In this document: positions 55,226 to 64,000 of the stretch, piece after piece
How positions within the stretch are numbered: the first letter of the stretch is position 1
How the letters are laid out: each line of letters opens with the position of its first letter
From: JAKAWQ01 sp963840545
GTDB taxonomy: Bacteria; Pseudomonadota; Alphaproteobacteria; Acetobacterales; Acetobacteraceae
Assembly (NCBI GenBank): GCA_963840545.1
Contig: CAWIZE010000004.1
Coordinates: 1 to 64,000 of the forward strand
Direction: 5' to 3'
Length of the DNA stretch: 64,000 bases
Made by a program: the position numbers and the translations under genes
Notes under the pieces: generated by a model
Told to the model about the DNA's origin: nothing
Database searches by the model: none
What the model saw: only the letters and a program-made list of their open reading frames with translations

Positions 55226-55958
55226 GATAGACCTCGCGGGTGCGGGGATCGGCGGCGACCTCGGCACGGGTGCCGGCGAGGATCACGGCGCCGCGATCGA
55301 GCAGGGTGATGCGTTCGGCGAAGGCGAGGGCGGCGTCCATGTCGTGCTCGATCATGACGATGGTGACGCTGCGCGGGATCGATTCGAGCAGCGAGCGGAT
55401 CGCCTCGCGCTCCTCGCGCGAGAGGCCGGCGAGCGGCTCGTCGAGCAGGAGGAGGCGGGGGTTCTGGGCGAGCGCCATCGCCAGCTCGAGGCGGCGGCGC
55501 TCGCCATAGGCGGTTTCGGCGACGCGGCGGTGGGCGCAAGCGGCGAGGCCGACGGTGGCCAGCGCCTGCTCGGCGCGCAGGGCGAGATCGGTGCGGCGGG
55601 CGAGCGGGCGCCAGCCGGGGAAGACGCGGCGTTCGGTGCCGAGCAGGGCGAGGACGACGTTGTGGAGCAGGGTCTCGCGCGGGAAGAGGGTGAGGACCTG
55701 GTAGGTGCGGGCGAGGCCGCGGGCGACGCGGGCGCGGGTGGCGAGGTGCGTCGCCTCCGCGCCGAAGAGGCGGATGGTGCCGGCGGAGGGGGCGAGGTCG
55801 CCGGTGATCAGGTTGAAGAGGGTGGTCTTGCCGGCGCCGTTGGGGCCGATCAGCAGGTGGCGCTCGCCGGGGCTCACGGCGAGCGAGACGTCGCGCGTGG
55901 CGATCAGGCCGCCGAAGTTCTTCGAGAGCCCGGCGAGCTCGAGGGCTGGAGTGGTCAT
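55215..55958 (-). CDS. livG: ABC transporter ATPase LivG
   Basis: A 247-residue ATPase: LLIGPNGAGKTTLFNLITGD (Walker A), AYGERRRLELAMALAQNP (signature with Y-G-E-R), and LLLDEPLAGLSREER (Walker B). The SGQ/YGE signature variant is normal for LivG. Overlaps livM by ATGA. Confidence 0.95.
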
Positions 55959-56920
55959 GCGGGGCGGCGGCGGACGAGGCGGCGGGTCTCGAGATGGCGC
56001 CAGAGGCGCGCGAGGCCGGGGACCAGGCCCTCGGGGAGGAAGAGCTCGCAGCCGATGAAGATCAGCCCGAGCACGGTGTACCAGCGGGCGACGTAGCTGC
56101 TGACCACGGTCTTCACGAGGGTGATGATGACAGCGCCGACGACGGGGCCGGCGAGCGTCCCGGGGCCGCCGAGGATGACCATGAGCAGCACCTCGGCCGC
56201 CTGCTGGAGCGTCATTGTCTGGGGGCTGATGAAGAGGAAGTCGAAGGCGAAGAGGAGGCCGGCGAGCGAGCCCCAGAAGCCGGAATAGATGAAGGCGAGC
56301 CAGCGGATGCGCCAGACATGGTGGCCGAGCATGCGCATCCGCCGGGGCTGGTCGCGGGTGCCGCGGAGGCTGGCGCCGAAGGCCGAATGGGCGAAGCGGT
56401 GGAAGCAGAAGAGGGCGACGAGGAAGATTGCGGCGACGAAATAGTAGAACGGGATGGCGGCCCCGAGATCGAGGCCGAAGACGCGCGGGCGGGCGGCCAG
56501 GCGCATGCCGTTGTCGCCGCCGGTGAGGCCGACCCAGCGATAGGCGAGGCCCCAGACGACCTGGCCGATGGCGAGCGTGATCATCAGGAAGCCGAGCCCG
56601 CGGGCGCGCAGCGCGAGCGCGCCGAAGAGCCCGGCCATGGCGGTGCCGGCGGCGAGGGCGGCGAGGGCGGCGGGCAGCGGCGCGAGATGGCCGGTGCCGA
56701 CCAGCCAGGCATAGACATAGGCCGGCACGCCGAGGAAGGCGGCCTGGGCGAGAGAGATCATGCCGCCATGGCCGACCAGCACGTCGAGGCTGAGCGCGAG
56801 GAGGGCGAAGATGAGGACCTGGCGGGCGATCGCGACGTAGAAGGTTCCCGGGAGGAGCCAGGGCAGGAGGGCGAGGAAGGCGATGAGGAGGAGGGCCCGG
56901 GCGGCGGCGGGCGCGCTCAT
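55955..56920 (-). CDS. livM: ABC transporter permease LivM
   Basis: A 321-residue permease with about 10 helices. LALSLDVLVGHGGMISLAQA and LGARGLGF (here LRARGLGFLMITLAIGQV) are LivM motifs, and GGPGTLAGPVVGAVI is the coupling region. Overlaps livH and livG by ATGA on either side. Confidence 0.95.
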   Translation of the reverse strand: MSAPAAARALLLIAFLALLPWLLPGTFYVAIARQVLIFALLALSLDVLVGHGGMISLAQAAFLGVPAYVYAWLVGTGHLAPLPAALAALAAGTAMAGLFGALALRARGLGFLMITLAIGQVVWGLAYRWVGLTGGDNGMRLAARPRVFGLDLGAAIPFYYFVAAIFLVALFCFHRFAHSAFGASLRGTRDQPRRMRMLGHHVWRIRWLAFIYSGFWGSLAGLLFAFDFLFISPQTMTLQQAAEVLLMVILGGPGTLAGPVVGAVIITLVKTVVSSYVARWYTVLGLIFIGCELFLPEGLVPGLARLWRHLETRRLVRRRPA

Positions 56921-57783
56921 TGAGGCACTCGGCCGAAGAGGCCCTCGGGCTTGACGACGAGGGCGATGATCATCGGCAGGAAGAGGATGACATAGGCGAG
57001 GTTCGGGAAGAGCGCGATGCCGAAATTGTAGATGAAGCCGACGATCATGCTGCCAACGAACGCGCCGGCGATGCTGCCGATGCCGCCGAGGATGACGACG
57101 ATGAGGGCGAGCGGGAGCATGTCCTGATCGAGGCCGGGATAGGCGGAGAGGATCGGGCCGCCGATGACGCCGCCGAGGCCGGCCAGCGCCGCGCCGAGGA
57201 AGAAGACGGCGGTGAAGAGGCGGGAGACCGGGATGCCGACGCCGCGCGCCATCTCGCGGTCATCGACGCCGGCGCGGATCATCGCCCCCAAGCGCGTGCG
57301 GTCCATCAGGAGCACGACCAGGACGGCGACGATGACGGCGAGCCCGAGCACCGCGAGGCGATAGGCGGGGAAGAAGAAGCCACCGATGGCGATGGCGCGG
57401 GAGAGCCAGGCGGGCGGGGCGAGCGAGAGGGGATCGCCGCCCCAGGTCATCAGGCAGAGATCGGCGATGATGAAGGCGATGCCGAGGGTGGTGAGGACCT
57501 GGGCCTGCTCGTTGCCGGCGAGGCGGCGGAGCAGCAGGCGCTCGAGCACCGCGCCGACGAGCCCGACGCCGAGCGCGCCCGTCAAAGCGGCGAGCCAAAA
57601 GGGAAAATTCTCGTCGAGGGCGGTCGCGCCGAGATAGGCGCCGAGCATGAAGAAGCCGCCATGGGCGAGGTTCGGCACGCGGAGCAGCCCGAAGATGAGC
57701 GAGAAGCCGACCGCGAGCAGGAAGAGGAAGCCGCCCATGGCGACGGAATTGAGTCCCTGGATGAGCCAGAACTGCGCCGACAC
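56917..57783 (-). CDS. livH: ABC transporter permease LivH
   Basis: A 288-residue permease with about 8 helices. GFSLIFGLLRVPNLAHGGFF and GGIGSIAGAFVGSMIVG are LivH motifs. GTG start at 57783, with GGGGAAG in front; the longer frame to 58011 is a read-through. It lies 20 bases after livK1. Confidence 0.93.
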   Translation of the reverse strand: MSAQFWLIQGLNSVAMGGFLFLLAVGFSLIFGLLRVPNLAHGGFFMLGAYLGATALDENFPFWLAALTGALGVGLVGAVLERLLLRRLAGNEQAQVLTTLGIAFIIADLCLMTWGGDPLSLAPPAWLSRAIAIGGFFFPAYRLAVLGLAVIVAVLVVLLMDRTRLGAMIRAGVDDREMARGVGIPVSRLFTAVFFLGAALAGLGGVIGGPILSAYPGLDQDMLPLALIVVILGGIGSIAGAFVGSMIVGFIYNFGIALFPNLAYVILFLPMIIALVVKPEGLFGRVPQ

Positions 57784-57803
57784 GGACGCTTCCCCGCTTT
57801 CCG

Positions 57804-59063
57804 CTATTTCTCGAGGGCGCGCGCCGGCGGCCAGGTTTTCGAATAGACCGGCTCCTTGAGGAAGGACGCCGGATCGAAGGTCCAGAACTGGCTCACGTCG
57901 GGGAAGGTGTGGACGGGGACGTTGACGAGCCAGCCGTCCACGCGCTCCACCTTGCGGATATAGACGTTTTCTATGGCTTGGCCGAACCGGTCGAAGCGGA
58001 GCGGGCCGCACGCGGCGGAGGCTAAGGACTCGCTGCGCATCGTCTGCATGAAAAGCTCCCGGTTCTCGATGTTGCCGCCGATCTTCTCGAGCGCCGCCTT
58101 GATCACCTCGCCGCAGATATAGGGGCCGGCGCCGAGGAGGCCGGGATCACGATGGAATCGCTTGCGCATCTCGGCGACGAAGGCCTGGTTCGAAGGAAAG
58201 TCGAGGGCGGGCGCGTAGTAGCAGGTGGAGAGGAGGCCCTCCGCGATCTTGCCCATCTGGGGCAGGATCGCGTCGTCGAAGGCGGTGATGCCGCCGATCA
58301 GCGGCTTGCGGCCACCGAGGCCGTACTGGAAATATTGCTGGGTGAAGCGAAAGCCGTTGGCGCCGGCGAAACCGACGAAGACGGCGTCCGCGGCGGGCAG
58401 GATCTGGGCGATATAGGTGCCGTAGTCGGGGGCGTTGAGCGGCGGCCAGAGGCGCTGGATCACCTTGCCGCCATTGTCCTCGAAGACGCGCATGAAGCCG
58501 GCGCACTGCTCGTAGCCAAAGGCGAAATCGTCGGCGAGCGTTGCCATTTTCCTGTAGCCGAGCGTCTTCGCCGCATATTGGCCGAAGGGCTGGGTGCATT
58601 GAGCGGACGAGCTGGCGGGGCGGATGAACCAGGGCGAGGGCATGCGCTGGGTGACGTTCTCGGCGGCGGCGACGCCGATCAGCGGCATCCGCTGCTTGGT
58701 GGTGTAGCCGATGATCGCGTAGAGCTCAAAGGCGGCGAGCGGGCCGATGATGGCATCCACCTTGTCGCGCTCGACCAGCTCCCGGGCCTTGGCGAGGGTG
58801 GTGGCGGGGACGCCTTGCGTATCCTCGACGAAGAGCTGGACCGGGCGGCCGGCGAGTGTCTGCTTCTGCTGGTCGAGGAAGATGGTCAGGCCTTGCTCCA
58901 TCTGGATGCCGCCGGCGGCGAGCGGGCCGGTCTTCACGCAGAGCAGGCCGAGGCGGATGGGCGGCGCGGTCGCCGCGGCGCGGCGTGGCAGCGCTGCGAG
59001 CCCCGCGCCCGCGCCAAAGAACGAAAGCGGGAGTTTCAGCGCATTCCTGCGGCTGGTTGTCAT
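57804..59063 (-). CDS. Periplasmic substrate-binding protein, Liv type (copy 1)
   Basis: A 419-residue type I periplasmic binding protein. The N-terminus MTTSRRNALKLPLSFFG looks like a Tat signal. IRLGLLCVKTGPLAAGGIQM begins the mature fold, with FGYEQCAGFMRVFEDNGGKV and GFRFTQQYFQYGLGGRKPL following. Very similar to the next gene. The much longer frame to 62036 merely reads through; ATG 59063 is the proper start. Confidence 0.92.
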   Translation of the reverse strand: MTTSRRNALKLPLSFFGAGAGLAALPRRAAATAPPIRLGLLCVKTGPLAAGGIQMEQGLTIFLDQQKQTLAGRPVQLFVEDTQGVPATTLAKARELVERDKVDAIIGPLAAFELYAIIGYTTKQRMPLIGVAAAENVTQRMPSPWFIRPASSSAQCTQPFGQYAAKTLGYRKMATLADDFAFGYEQCAGFMRVFEDNGGKVIQRLWPPLNAPDYGTYIAQILPAADAVFVGFAGANGFRFTQQYFQYGLGGRKPLIGGITAFDDAILPQMGKIAEGLLSTCYYAPALDFPSNQAFVAEMRKRFHRDPGLLGAGPYICGEVIKAALEKIGGNIENRELFMQTMRSESLASAACGPLRFDRFGQAIENVYIRKVERVDGWLVNVPVHTFPDVSQFWTFDPASFLKEPVYSKTWPPARALEK

Positions 59064-59245
59064 CGATCGTCCTCCCCTGCCTGGTCCGCCGACCGGATTG
59101 CCGGGCGGCGGGCCGTTGTCACGGGGACGGGAAGGAGCGAACAGGAAAACGGCGCGCGATCCCGGCCCCGTTTCTTGCTTTTGTCGCGTCGGGAAAATGG
59201 CAGGGGAAGAGGGTGCCCTGTCAAGCGCGGCGATGCCGGGCGGCA

Positions 59246-60487
59246 TCACTTCTCGATAAAGCGGGCGGGCGGCCAGGTCTTCGAATAGACCGGCTCCTCG
59301 AGGAAGGCGGCCTGGTCGTAGGTCCAGAACTGGCTCACGTCGGGGAAGGTGTGGACGACGTCGTTGATGAGCCAGGGGCCTTGCCGCACCACCTTGCGGA
59401 TATAGACGTTGCCGACGACATTGCCGAACGCGTCGAACCTGACCGGCCCGCGCGCGGTTTCCGCAACGGGGTTGGTCCGCAGCGTATGCATGAGGAGTTC
59501 CGCGTCCTCGATCTTGCCGCCGATCTTCTCGAGCGCGGCGGCGAGCACCTGGCCGGTGACGTAGGTGCCGGCGGAGTAGTATCCCGGATCGGCGTGATAA
59601 GTTTTTCTCATGGCGGCGACGAAGGCCTGGTTGGAGGGGTATTTCAGGGTCGGCGCGTAGAAGCAGGCGGAGAGCAAGCCGAGCCCGATATTGCCGATCT
59701 GGGGCAGGATCGAATCGTCGAGCGCGGTCATGCCGCCGATGATCGGCTTGCGGCCGCCGAGCCCGTACTGGAAATATTGCTGGGTGAAACGGAAGCCGTT
59801 GGCGCCGGCAAAGGCCATGAAGACGGCGTCCGCGTCGGGGCGGATCTCGGCGATGTAGGTGCCGTAGTCGGGGGCGTTGAGCGGCGGCCAGAGCCGCTGG
59901 ATCACCTTGCCGCCATTGTCCTCGAAGACGCGCATGAAGCCGGCGCACTGCTCGTAGCCGTAGGTGATGTCGTCGGCGATCACGGTCATTTTTTTGTAGC
60001 CGAGGGTTTTCGCCGCGTAATAGCCCATCGGCTGGCTCGCCTGGGCGGAGGAGGAGGTGCAGCGGACGAACCAGGGATCGGGCGTGCGCTGGCTGATGTT
60101 CTCGGCGGCGGCGACCGAGAGCATGGGCATCTTCCGCTTCTCGGTGTAGGCGACGATCGCCAGCAGCTCGAAGGCGGCAAGCGGGCCGATGATCGCCTGC
60201 ACCTTGTCGCGCTCGACGAGGGCCTGGGTTTTCGTCAGCGCGTTGGCGGGGACGCCGCCGGTATCCTCGGTGAAGAGCTGCACCGGGCGGCCGGCCAGCA
60301 TGTTGCCCTGCTCCTTGAGGAAGAGGGCGAGGCCCTGCTCCATCTGGATGCCGCCGGAGGCGAGCGGGCCGGTCTTCACGGTGAGGAAGCCGAGGCGGAT
60401 CGGCGTCGCGGTGGCCGCTTGGGCGCGGCGGGCGGTGGTGGCAAGCGTTGCCGTGGCGGCCAGCGCGGTTCGGCGGGTGATCTTCAT
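59246..60487 (-). CDS. Periplasmic substrate-binding protein, Liv type (copy 2)
   Basis: A 413-residue paralogue of copy 1, with the Tat-like signal MKITRRTALAATATLATTAR. The ends (HTFPDVSQFWTYDQAAFLEE, VYSKTWPPARFIEK) and middle are nearly those of copy 1, while other parts differ, suggesting two related ligands served by one LivHMGF transporter. A 182-base gap without features separates the copies. Confidence 0.92.
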   Translation of the reverse strand: MKITRRTALAATATLATTARRAQAATATPIRLGFLTVKTGPLASGGIQMEQGLALFLKEQGNMLAGRPVQLFTEDTGGVPANALTKTQALVERDKVQAIIGPLAAFELLAIVAYTEKRKMPMLSVAAAENISQRTPDPWFVRCTSSSAQASQPMGYYAAKTLGYKKMTVIADDITYGYEQCAGFMRVFEDNGGKVIQRLWPPLNAPDYGTYIAEIRPDADAVFMAFAGANGFRFTQQYFQYGLGGRKPIIGGMTALDDSILPQIGNIGLGLLSACFYAPTLKYPSNQAFVAAMRKTYHADPGYYSAGTYVTGQVLAAALEKIGGKIEDAELLMHTLRTNPVAETARGPVRFDAFGNVVGNVYIRKVVRQGPWLINDVVHTFPDVSQFWTYDQAAFLEEPVYSKTWPPARFIEK

Positions 60488-60504
60488 CGCCTTCTCTCTC
60501 TTGG

Positions 60505-60552
60505 ACTTGGGGTTCGACTGGGGGCTCGACTGGGGGTTTGATTTGGGGTTTC
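60505..60552. repeat. 12-base tandem repeat, four copies
   Basis: Units ACTTGGGGTTCG, ACTGGGGGCTCG, ACTGGGGGTTTG and ATTTGGGGTTTC follow each other without gaps (plus strand). The last unit contains part of the stop codon of the CocE-type hydrolase gene; the others fill most of the spacer to copy 2 of the binding protein. Confidence 0.85.
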
Positions 60553-62302
60553 AGCGCGGCGGGATGACGGGCAACAGCAGATAGGGCTTTCGCTCCGCGT
60601 CCTGATGGAGCGTGGTCCAGCCTGCGAAGAGCTCGGCCGGACGATCGCGCGCATCGTCGTGCAGGAAGGGGCCGCAGCCGGTGAGCTCGTTCTTGAAGTT
60701 GGAAAGGCGGCCGCCGCTCGCGCCGTGTTCGTAGTCGCGGCCGCGGACGGTGAGTGCGAGGCGCGCGCCCGCGGGGGCGACGATCGAGGTCGGCAGGATC
60801 TCGATGTCGAGCGGAACGATCTCGCCCGGGGCCAGCATCTCGCGCGCTTGGTGCATGTGCCAGGGGCGAAATTCGCTGCTGCGCGCCGGATCGCATGCAC
60901 GGTGCGAGGCGCGCAGCCAGCCTTGGGCGATGGGCGTGTGCGGATCGATCGCGCCCTGGAAGACAACCTCCCGCAGATCGGCGGTGAATACTCGGAATAC
61001 GACGAAGATGTCTGCATCCGCGGTGGTCGAGGAGATGAACAGGCGGGCGGCGGCGGGGCCGGTGATCTCGGTTGCGGCGGCGAGCGGGGCGGTGAGGAAG
61101 GTGAGGCCGTCGCCCATCGCAGGGAAACTTTGCGTGGCGGCGCGGGAGGTTTCGGGGCCGAGCGCGCCGGCGGCGAGGTCGAGATAGAGCTTCGTCCATT
61201 GCGTGCGGGCGAGGGGGAATTCGTTCTCCGCGCGCGGCGCAAAGCGGTCGGGGTGGCGGATCTGGAGCAGGACGCGCGGCTGGGATGGCCAGTCGTTCGC
61301 GCAGCCCTTCAGGAAATGGTCGAAGAAGCGCCTCTGCAGGGTGCGGCCATAGTCGGTATAGAAATGCGTCCAGTGCTCGAGCCCGTGCATCTCGAGCCAT
61401 TTCTCGGCCGAGGCGGCCTGGAGAAACCCCTCGACATTGCCGCGCAGATGGAGGCCCTGGCCGCCCCAGTTGCCGGCCGAGAGGAGGGGCACGGTGATCC
61501 GCGAGAAATCGGGCGAGCGGGCGCGATGATAGGCATCGTCGAGCGGATGGGCGAGGATCTCGGCGCCGAAGGCCGCGCGGTTGGCCGCGAGTTCGGCGGC
61601 GGCGAGCGTTTCGGGGCCGCAGGCGGGATCGCCGGTGGCGCGGCTCGCCGGGCCGTTGCGGCCGAGCCCGTGCTGCACCGTTTTCACCTGCATGTCGAAC
61701 CAGTTGTCCCAGAAGGTGCAGAGGATGCCGCCATGGTGCGTCATGTCGCGGTACCAGTCGGCGGCGCCCTCCCAGACGCACATGGCGGCGAGGTGCGGCG
61801 GGTTGAGGGCGGCGACGTGCCACTGGTTGATCGCGTAGTAGGAGATGCCGTTCAGCCCGACGCGGCCGGTGCTCCAGGCCGCCGTGCCGGCCCATTCGAT
61901 ACAGTGATAGAAATCGCGGGTTTCGCGCGGGGAGAAGGGCTCGATCCGCCCGGGCGAGGCGCCGGCGCCGCGGGAATCGACGCGGACGCAGGCATAGCCG
62001 TGGGGCACCCATTTCTCGGGATCGACCACTTCCCAAGCTTGGTAGAGGTTGCTCGAGCCGGCGGCGACGTCGGGGTGCGCGGCCACCATGCGCTGCCAGG
62101 CGCTCGGGTACCCGTCTGCAAACGAAAGCCCCTTCGCGTAAGGGCCGCAGGAGAGGATGACTGGGAACTTTCCCTCGCCCGGCGGGCGGAAAATATCAGC
62201 GCGAAGGATGAGGCCGTCATCCATCGGGATCGGCATGTCCCACTCGATGCGCATGCCGTCGCGGAGCTCGGATTTGCGCGCAGCGCCTCTGGTCTCCGGC
62301 AC
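60551..62302 (-). CDS. CocE/NonD-family hydrolase
   Basis: A 583-residue alpha/beta hydrolase with C-terminal jelly-roll domain. MPIPMDDGLILRADIFRPP and YACVRVDSRGAGASPG are family motifs; the nucleophile serine lies in VGLNGISYYAINQW. HFYTDYGRTLQRRFFDHFLKG closes the catalytic domain. It acts on esters, amides or acylated compounds. GTG start at 62302 with AGGGGAG in front. First gene of the transporter operon. Confidence 0.9.
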   Translation of the reverse strand: MPETRGAARKSELRDGMRIEWDMPIPMDDGLILRADIFRPPGEGKFPVILSCGPYAKGLSFADGYPSAWQRMVAAHPDVAAGSSNLYQAWEVVDPEKWVPHGYACVRVDSRGAGASPGRIEPFSPRETRDFYHCIEWAGTAAWSTGRVGLNGISYYAINQWHVAALNPPHLAAMCVWEGAADWYRDMTHHGGILCTFWDNWFDMQVKTVQHGLGRNGPASRATGDPACGPETLAAAELAANRAAFGAEILAHPLDDAYHRARSPDFSRITVPLLSAGNWGGQGLHLRGNVEGFLQAASAEKWLEMHGLEHWTHFYTDYGRTLQRRFFDHFLKGCANDWPSQPRVLLQIRHPDRFAPRAENEFPLARTQWTKLYLDLAAGALGPETSRAATQSFPAMGDGLTFLTAPLAAATEITGPAAARLFISSTTADADIFVVFRVFTADLREVVFQGAIDPHTPIAQGWLRASHRACDPARSSEFRPWHMHQAREMLAPGEIVPLDIEILPTSIVAPAGARLALTVRGRDYEHGASGGRLSNFKNELTGCGPFLHDDARDRPAELFAGWTTLHQDAERKPYLLLPVIPPR

Positions 62303-62329
62303 GTCTTCTCCCCTCTCGCGGACGGCGGG

Positions 62330-62443
62330 GGTGCGTGACGCACCGTTCCGAGCGCCGGATTGCAATTTGCCGATTGGTGGAAAATGCTAGAGGCGGTTGC
62401 GCTCCTGTCAAGGGACGCTCTGGTGCCCGGTGCGTGCGCACGC
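62330..62443. promoter_or_regulatory. Divergent control region with two related palindromes
   Basis: GGTGCGT-G-ACGCACC (62330-62344) is a perfect palindrome. GCGTGC-GCACGC (62432-62443) is another, preceded by GGT so that both contain GGTGCGTG. They stand close to the start codons of the two divergent transcripts. The regulator is unknown. Confidence 0.45.
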
Positions 62444-62469
62444 GTGAATTCTGCGAGGAGGAAGCGGGA

Positions 62470-63381
62470 ATGAAAGGACGCGTCGGCGTCGTCGGCCTCG
62501 GCATCATGGGCGGCGCGATCAGCCGCAACCTCGTCGGGGCGGGTTGGGAGGTCAGCGGTTTCGATCCGGATCCGAGGCAGAGCGCCGAGGCAGCTTCGGG
62601 CGGGGTGCGGATCGCGGCGGACGCCGCCGCGCTGATCGCGGGCGCACCGGTGGTGCTGACGAGCCTGCCGAGCGCCAAGGCGGCGGTGGCAACGGCGGAG
62701 GCGATGGCGGCGGGCAGGTCCGGCCCGCGCCTGCTGGTGGAGCTTTCGACGCTGGCACTCGCGGACAAGGTGCGGGTGAAGGAGATCATCGCGCCGGCGG
62801 GGCATCGCGCGATCGACTGCCCGATCAGCGGCACCGGCGCGCAGGCGGAGAAGAAGGACCTCGTGCTCTATGCGAGCGGGGAGGCGGCGGCGATCGCGGA
62901 GATCCGGCCTCTGCTCGAGGATTTCTCGCGCGCGGTGCACGATGTCGGCGCCTTCGGCAACGGCAGCCGGATGAAGTTCGTGGCCAACCTCTTGGTGGCG
63001 ATCCACAATGTCGCGAGCGCCGAGGCCATGGTGCTCGGGATGAAGGCCGGGCTCGATCCGAAGCAGGTCCTGGCGCTCGTTGCCGCGGGCGCGGGCAACT
63101 CGCGCGTGTTCGAGCTGCGCGCGCCGATGATGGCGGAGGCGCGCTATCGGCCGGCGACGATGAAGGTGGCGATCTGGCAGAAGGACATGGCCGTGATCGG
63201 CGCTTTCGCCGCCGAGCTCGGCTGCCCGGTGCCGCTTTTCGCGGCGAGCGCGCCGATCTATGCGGCGGCGATGGCGAACGGGCACGCCGAGGACGACACG
63301 GCTTCGGTGTGCGCGGTGCTGGAGGCGATGGCCGGATCGCCGCGGCGCGCCCCAGGGCGCACAGCGGGCGGCCAAGGGTGA
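62470..63381 (+). CDS. NAD(P)-dependent oxidoreductase, 3-hydroxyisobutyrate dehydrogenase family
   Basis: A 303-residue beta-hydroxyacid dehydrogenase. VGVVGLGIMGGAISRNLVGA binds the dinucleotide, DCPISGTGAQAEKKDL the substrate region, and GNGSRMKFVANLLVAIHNVA carries the catalytic lysine (K in MKFVANLL). Substrate unknown. Start at ATG 62470. Followed after 20 bases by a relative. Confidence 0.92.
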   Translation: MKGRVGVVGLGIMGGAISRNLVGAGWEVSGFDPDPRQSAEAASGGVRIAADAAALIAGAPVVLTSLPSAKAAVATAEAMAAGRSGPRLLVELSTLALADKVRVKEIIAPAGHRAIDCPISGTGAQAEKKDLVLYASGEAAAIAEIRPLLEDFSRAVHDVGAFGNGSRMKFVANLLVAIHNVASAEAMVLGMKAGLDPKQVLALVAAGAGNSRVFELRAPMMAEARYRPATMKVAIWQKDMAVIGAFAAELGCPVPLFAASAPIYAAAMANGHAEDDTASVCAVLEAMAGSPRRAPGRTAGGQG

Positions 63382-63401
63382 GTGCTGCGATGGAGGCAGG
63401 A

Positions 63402-64000
63402 ATGCGCATCGGGGTTGCCGGGTTGGGACGGATGGGTGCGGCGATGGCGGCGCGGCTGATCGATCGCGGGCACGAGGTCATCGTGTGGAACCGGGGCGCG
63501 GAGCGGACGGCGCCGCTCGTCGCGGCGGGGGCGAAGGCGGCGGCGAGCCCCGCCGGGCTCGCCGACGAGGCCGACATCGTGGTGACGATGCTCTTCGACC
63601 AGGCGGCGGTGGAGGGCGTCTATCGCGGCGCGGCGGGGCTGCTCTCGGGCAAGGCCGGGGGGAAGCTTCTGATCGATATGAGCACCGTGCGGCCGAGCGA
63701 GGCGATGGCAACGGCCAAGGCGGTGCGCACGGCGGGGGCGGCGTTCGTCGAGTGCCCGGTGGGCGGGACGATCGCGCCGGCGCGGAACGGCCAGCTGCTC
63801 GGGTTCGCGGGCGGCGAGCCGGCGGATTTCGCCCGCGCCAAGCCGGTGCTCGAAGAGCTCTGCAGGCGGGTCGACCTGGTAGGGCCGGTGGGCGCGGGGG
63901 CGGCGATGAAACTCGCCATCAATCTGCCGCTGCTGGTGTTCTGGCAGGCGTTCGGCGAGGCCAACGCGCTGCTCCGCGACCTCGGGTGCGATCCGCAATT
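63402..64000 (+). CDS. NAD(P)-dependent oxidoreductase, 3-hydroxyisobutyrate dehydrogenase family (partial)
   Basis: The first about 199 residues before the window end: IGVAGLGRMGAAMAARLIDR, IDMSTVRPSEAMATA, ECPVGGTIAPARNGQLL and GAGAAMKLAINLPLLVFWQA with the catalytic lysine. Start at ATG 63402 after GGAGGCAGG; ATG 63390 is also possible. The tandem pair suggests two successive oxidations or two substrates. Confidence 0.9.
   Translation, partial: MRIGVAGLGRMGAAMAARLIDRGHEVIVWNRGAERTAPLVAAGAKAAASPAGLADEADIVVTMLFDQAAVEGVYRGAAGLLSGKAGGKLLIDMSTVRPSEAMATAKAVRTAGAAFVECPVGGTIAPARNGQLLGFAGGEPADFARAKPVLEELCRRVDLVGPVGAGAAMKLAINLPLLVFWQAFGEANALLRDLGCDPQ

Noticed and set aside
60505..60552. Short direct repeats considered as a CRISPR array
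   Set aside because: Units are 12 bases, contiguous and without spacers; no cas genes are present. No CRISPR array was seen anywhere in the window.
57804..62036. A 1410-residue minus-strand open frame
   Set aside because: It only joins the copy 1 binding protein to out-of-frame translations of copy 2 and the CocE gene; the true genes lie in their own frames with proper starts.

Overview
The window is high-GC chromosomal DNA from an alphaproteobacterium, most likely Acetobacteraceae (Rhodospirillales). The clues are a short HPr kinase in an hprK-rapZ-EIIA-HPr-EI operon, the mnmE-mnmG-rsmG-parA-parB block carrying a perfect parS site, paired Acetobacteraceae-style porins, and a DUF3576-leuS-lptE-holA string. 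Genus cannot be fixed from the sequence alone.

Layout. 1-7.8 kb: a lower-GC Type I restriction-modification operon on the minus strand, next to a tRNA-Gly. It contains hsdM, a full hsdS, a half-size hsdS-like gene, a GIY-YIG/DUF4357 protein, a TIGR04141/DUF6119 protein and a frameshifted hsdR running off the window start. 8.3-13.1 kb: small housekeeping genes (thioredoxin-TPR, LON-domain, Trm112, DUF971), then an IS1634-family element inserted in a gene remnant. 13.2-18.4 kb: enoyl-CoA hydratase, the regulatory PTS operon and a ModE-like winged-helix gene. 18.5-27.7 kb: two DHA2-type exporters, a quinone reductase, a DUF255 thioredoxin-fold protein, a 2Fe-2S ferredoxin-like protein, and a TetR-ClC pair. 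27.75-31.5 kb: an ECF sigma factor, its NrsF/DUF1109 anti-sigma, then a bufferin operon (BufA precursor, DUF692/MNIO BufB, DUF2063 BufC, DoxX). Both the sigma gene and bufA are preceded by the same GTAACC-N16-CGAA promoter. 31.8-42 kb: tRNA modification, chromosome partitioning, holA, lptE, leuS and a DUF3576 lipoprotein. 42-46.6 kb: duplicated porins with duplicated terminators, then thiE and yggS starting back to back on a shared CATG. 46.7-53.3 kb: Kup potassium transporter, flavin reductase, LysR regulator, luciferase-like monooxygenase and two Crp/Fnr regulators. 53.4-64 kb: an eight-gene minus-strand operon (CocE-type hydrolase, two tandem LivK proteins, LivH-M-G-F, ACMSD-like amidohydrolase) divergent from two beta-hydroxyacid-dehydrogenase-like genes, the second cut by the window end.

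How the genes work together. The strongest coordinated system is the sigma/NrsF/bufferin locus, a self-amplifying regulon expected to make a cysteine-modified, metal-binding periplasmic peptide. The distal cluster looks like uptake plus stepwise breakdown of an unidentified ester, amide or ring-derived acid. The restriction island is a compact, fully overlapping operon whose promoter predicts a leaderless transcript. Frameshifts in hsdR (three) and mnmG (one) may be real or may be sequence errors, and should be resolved before those genes are called dead.
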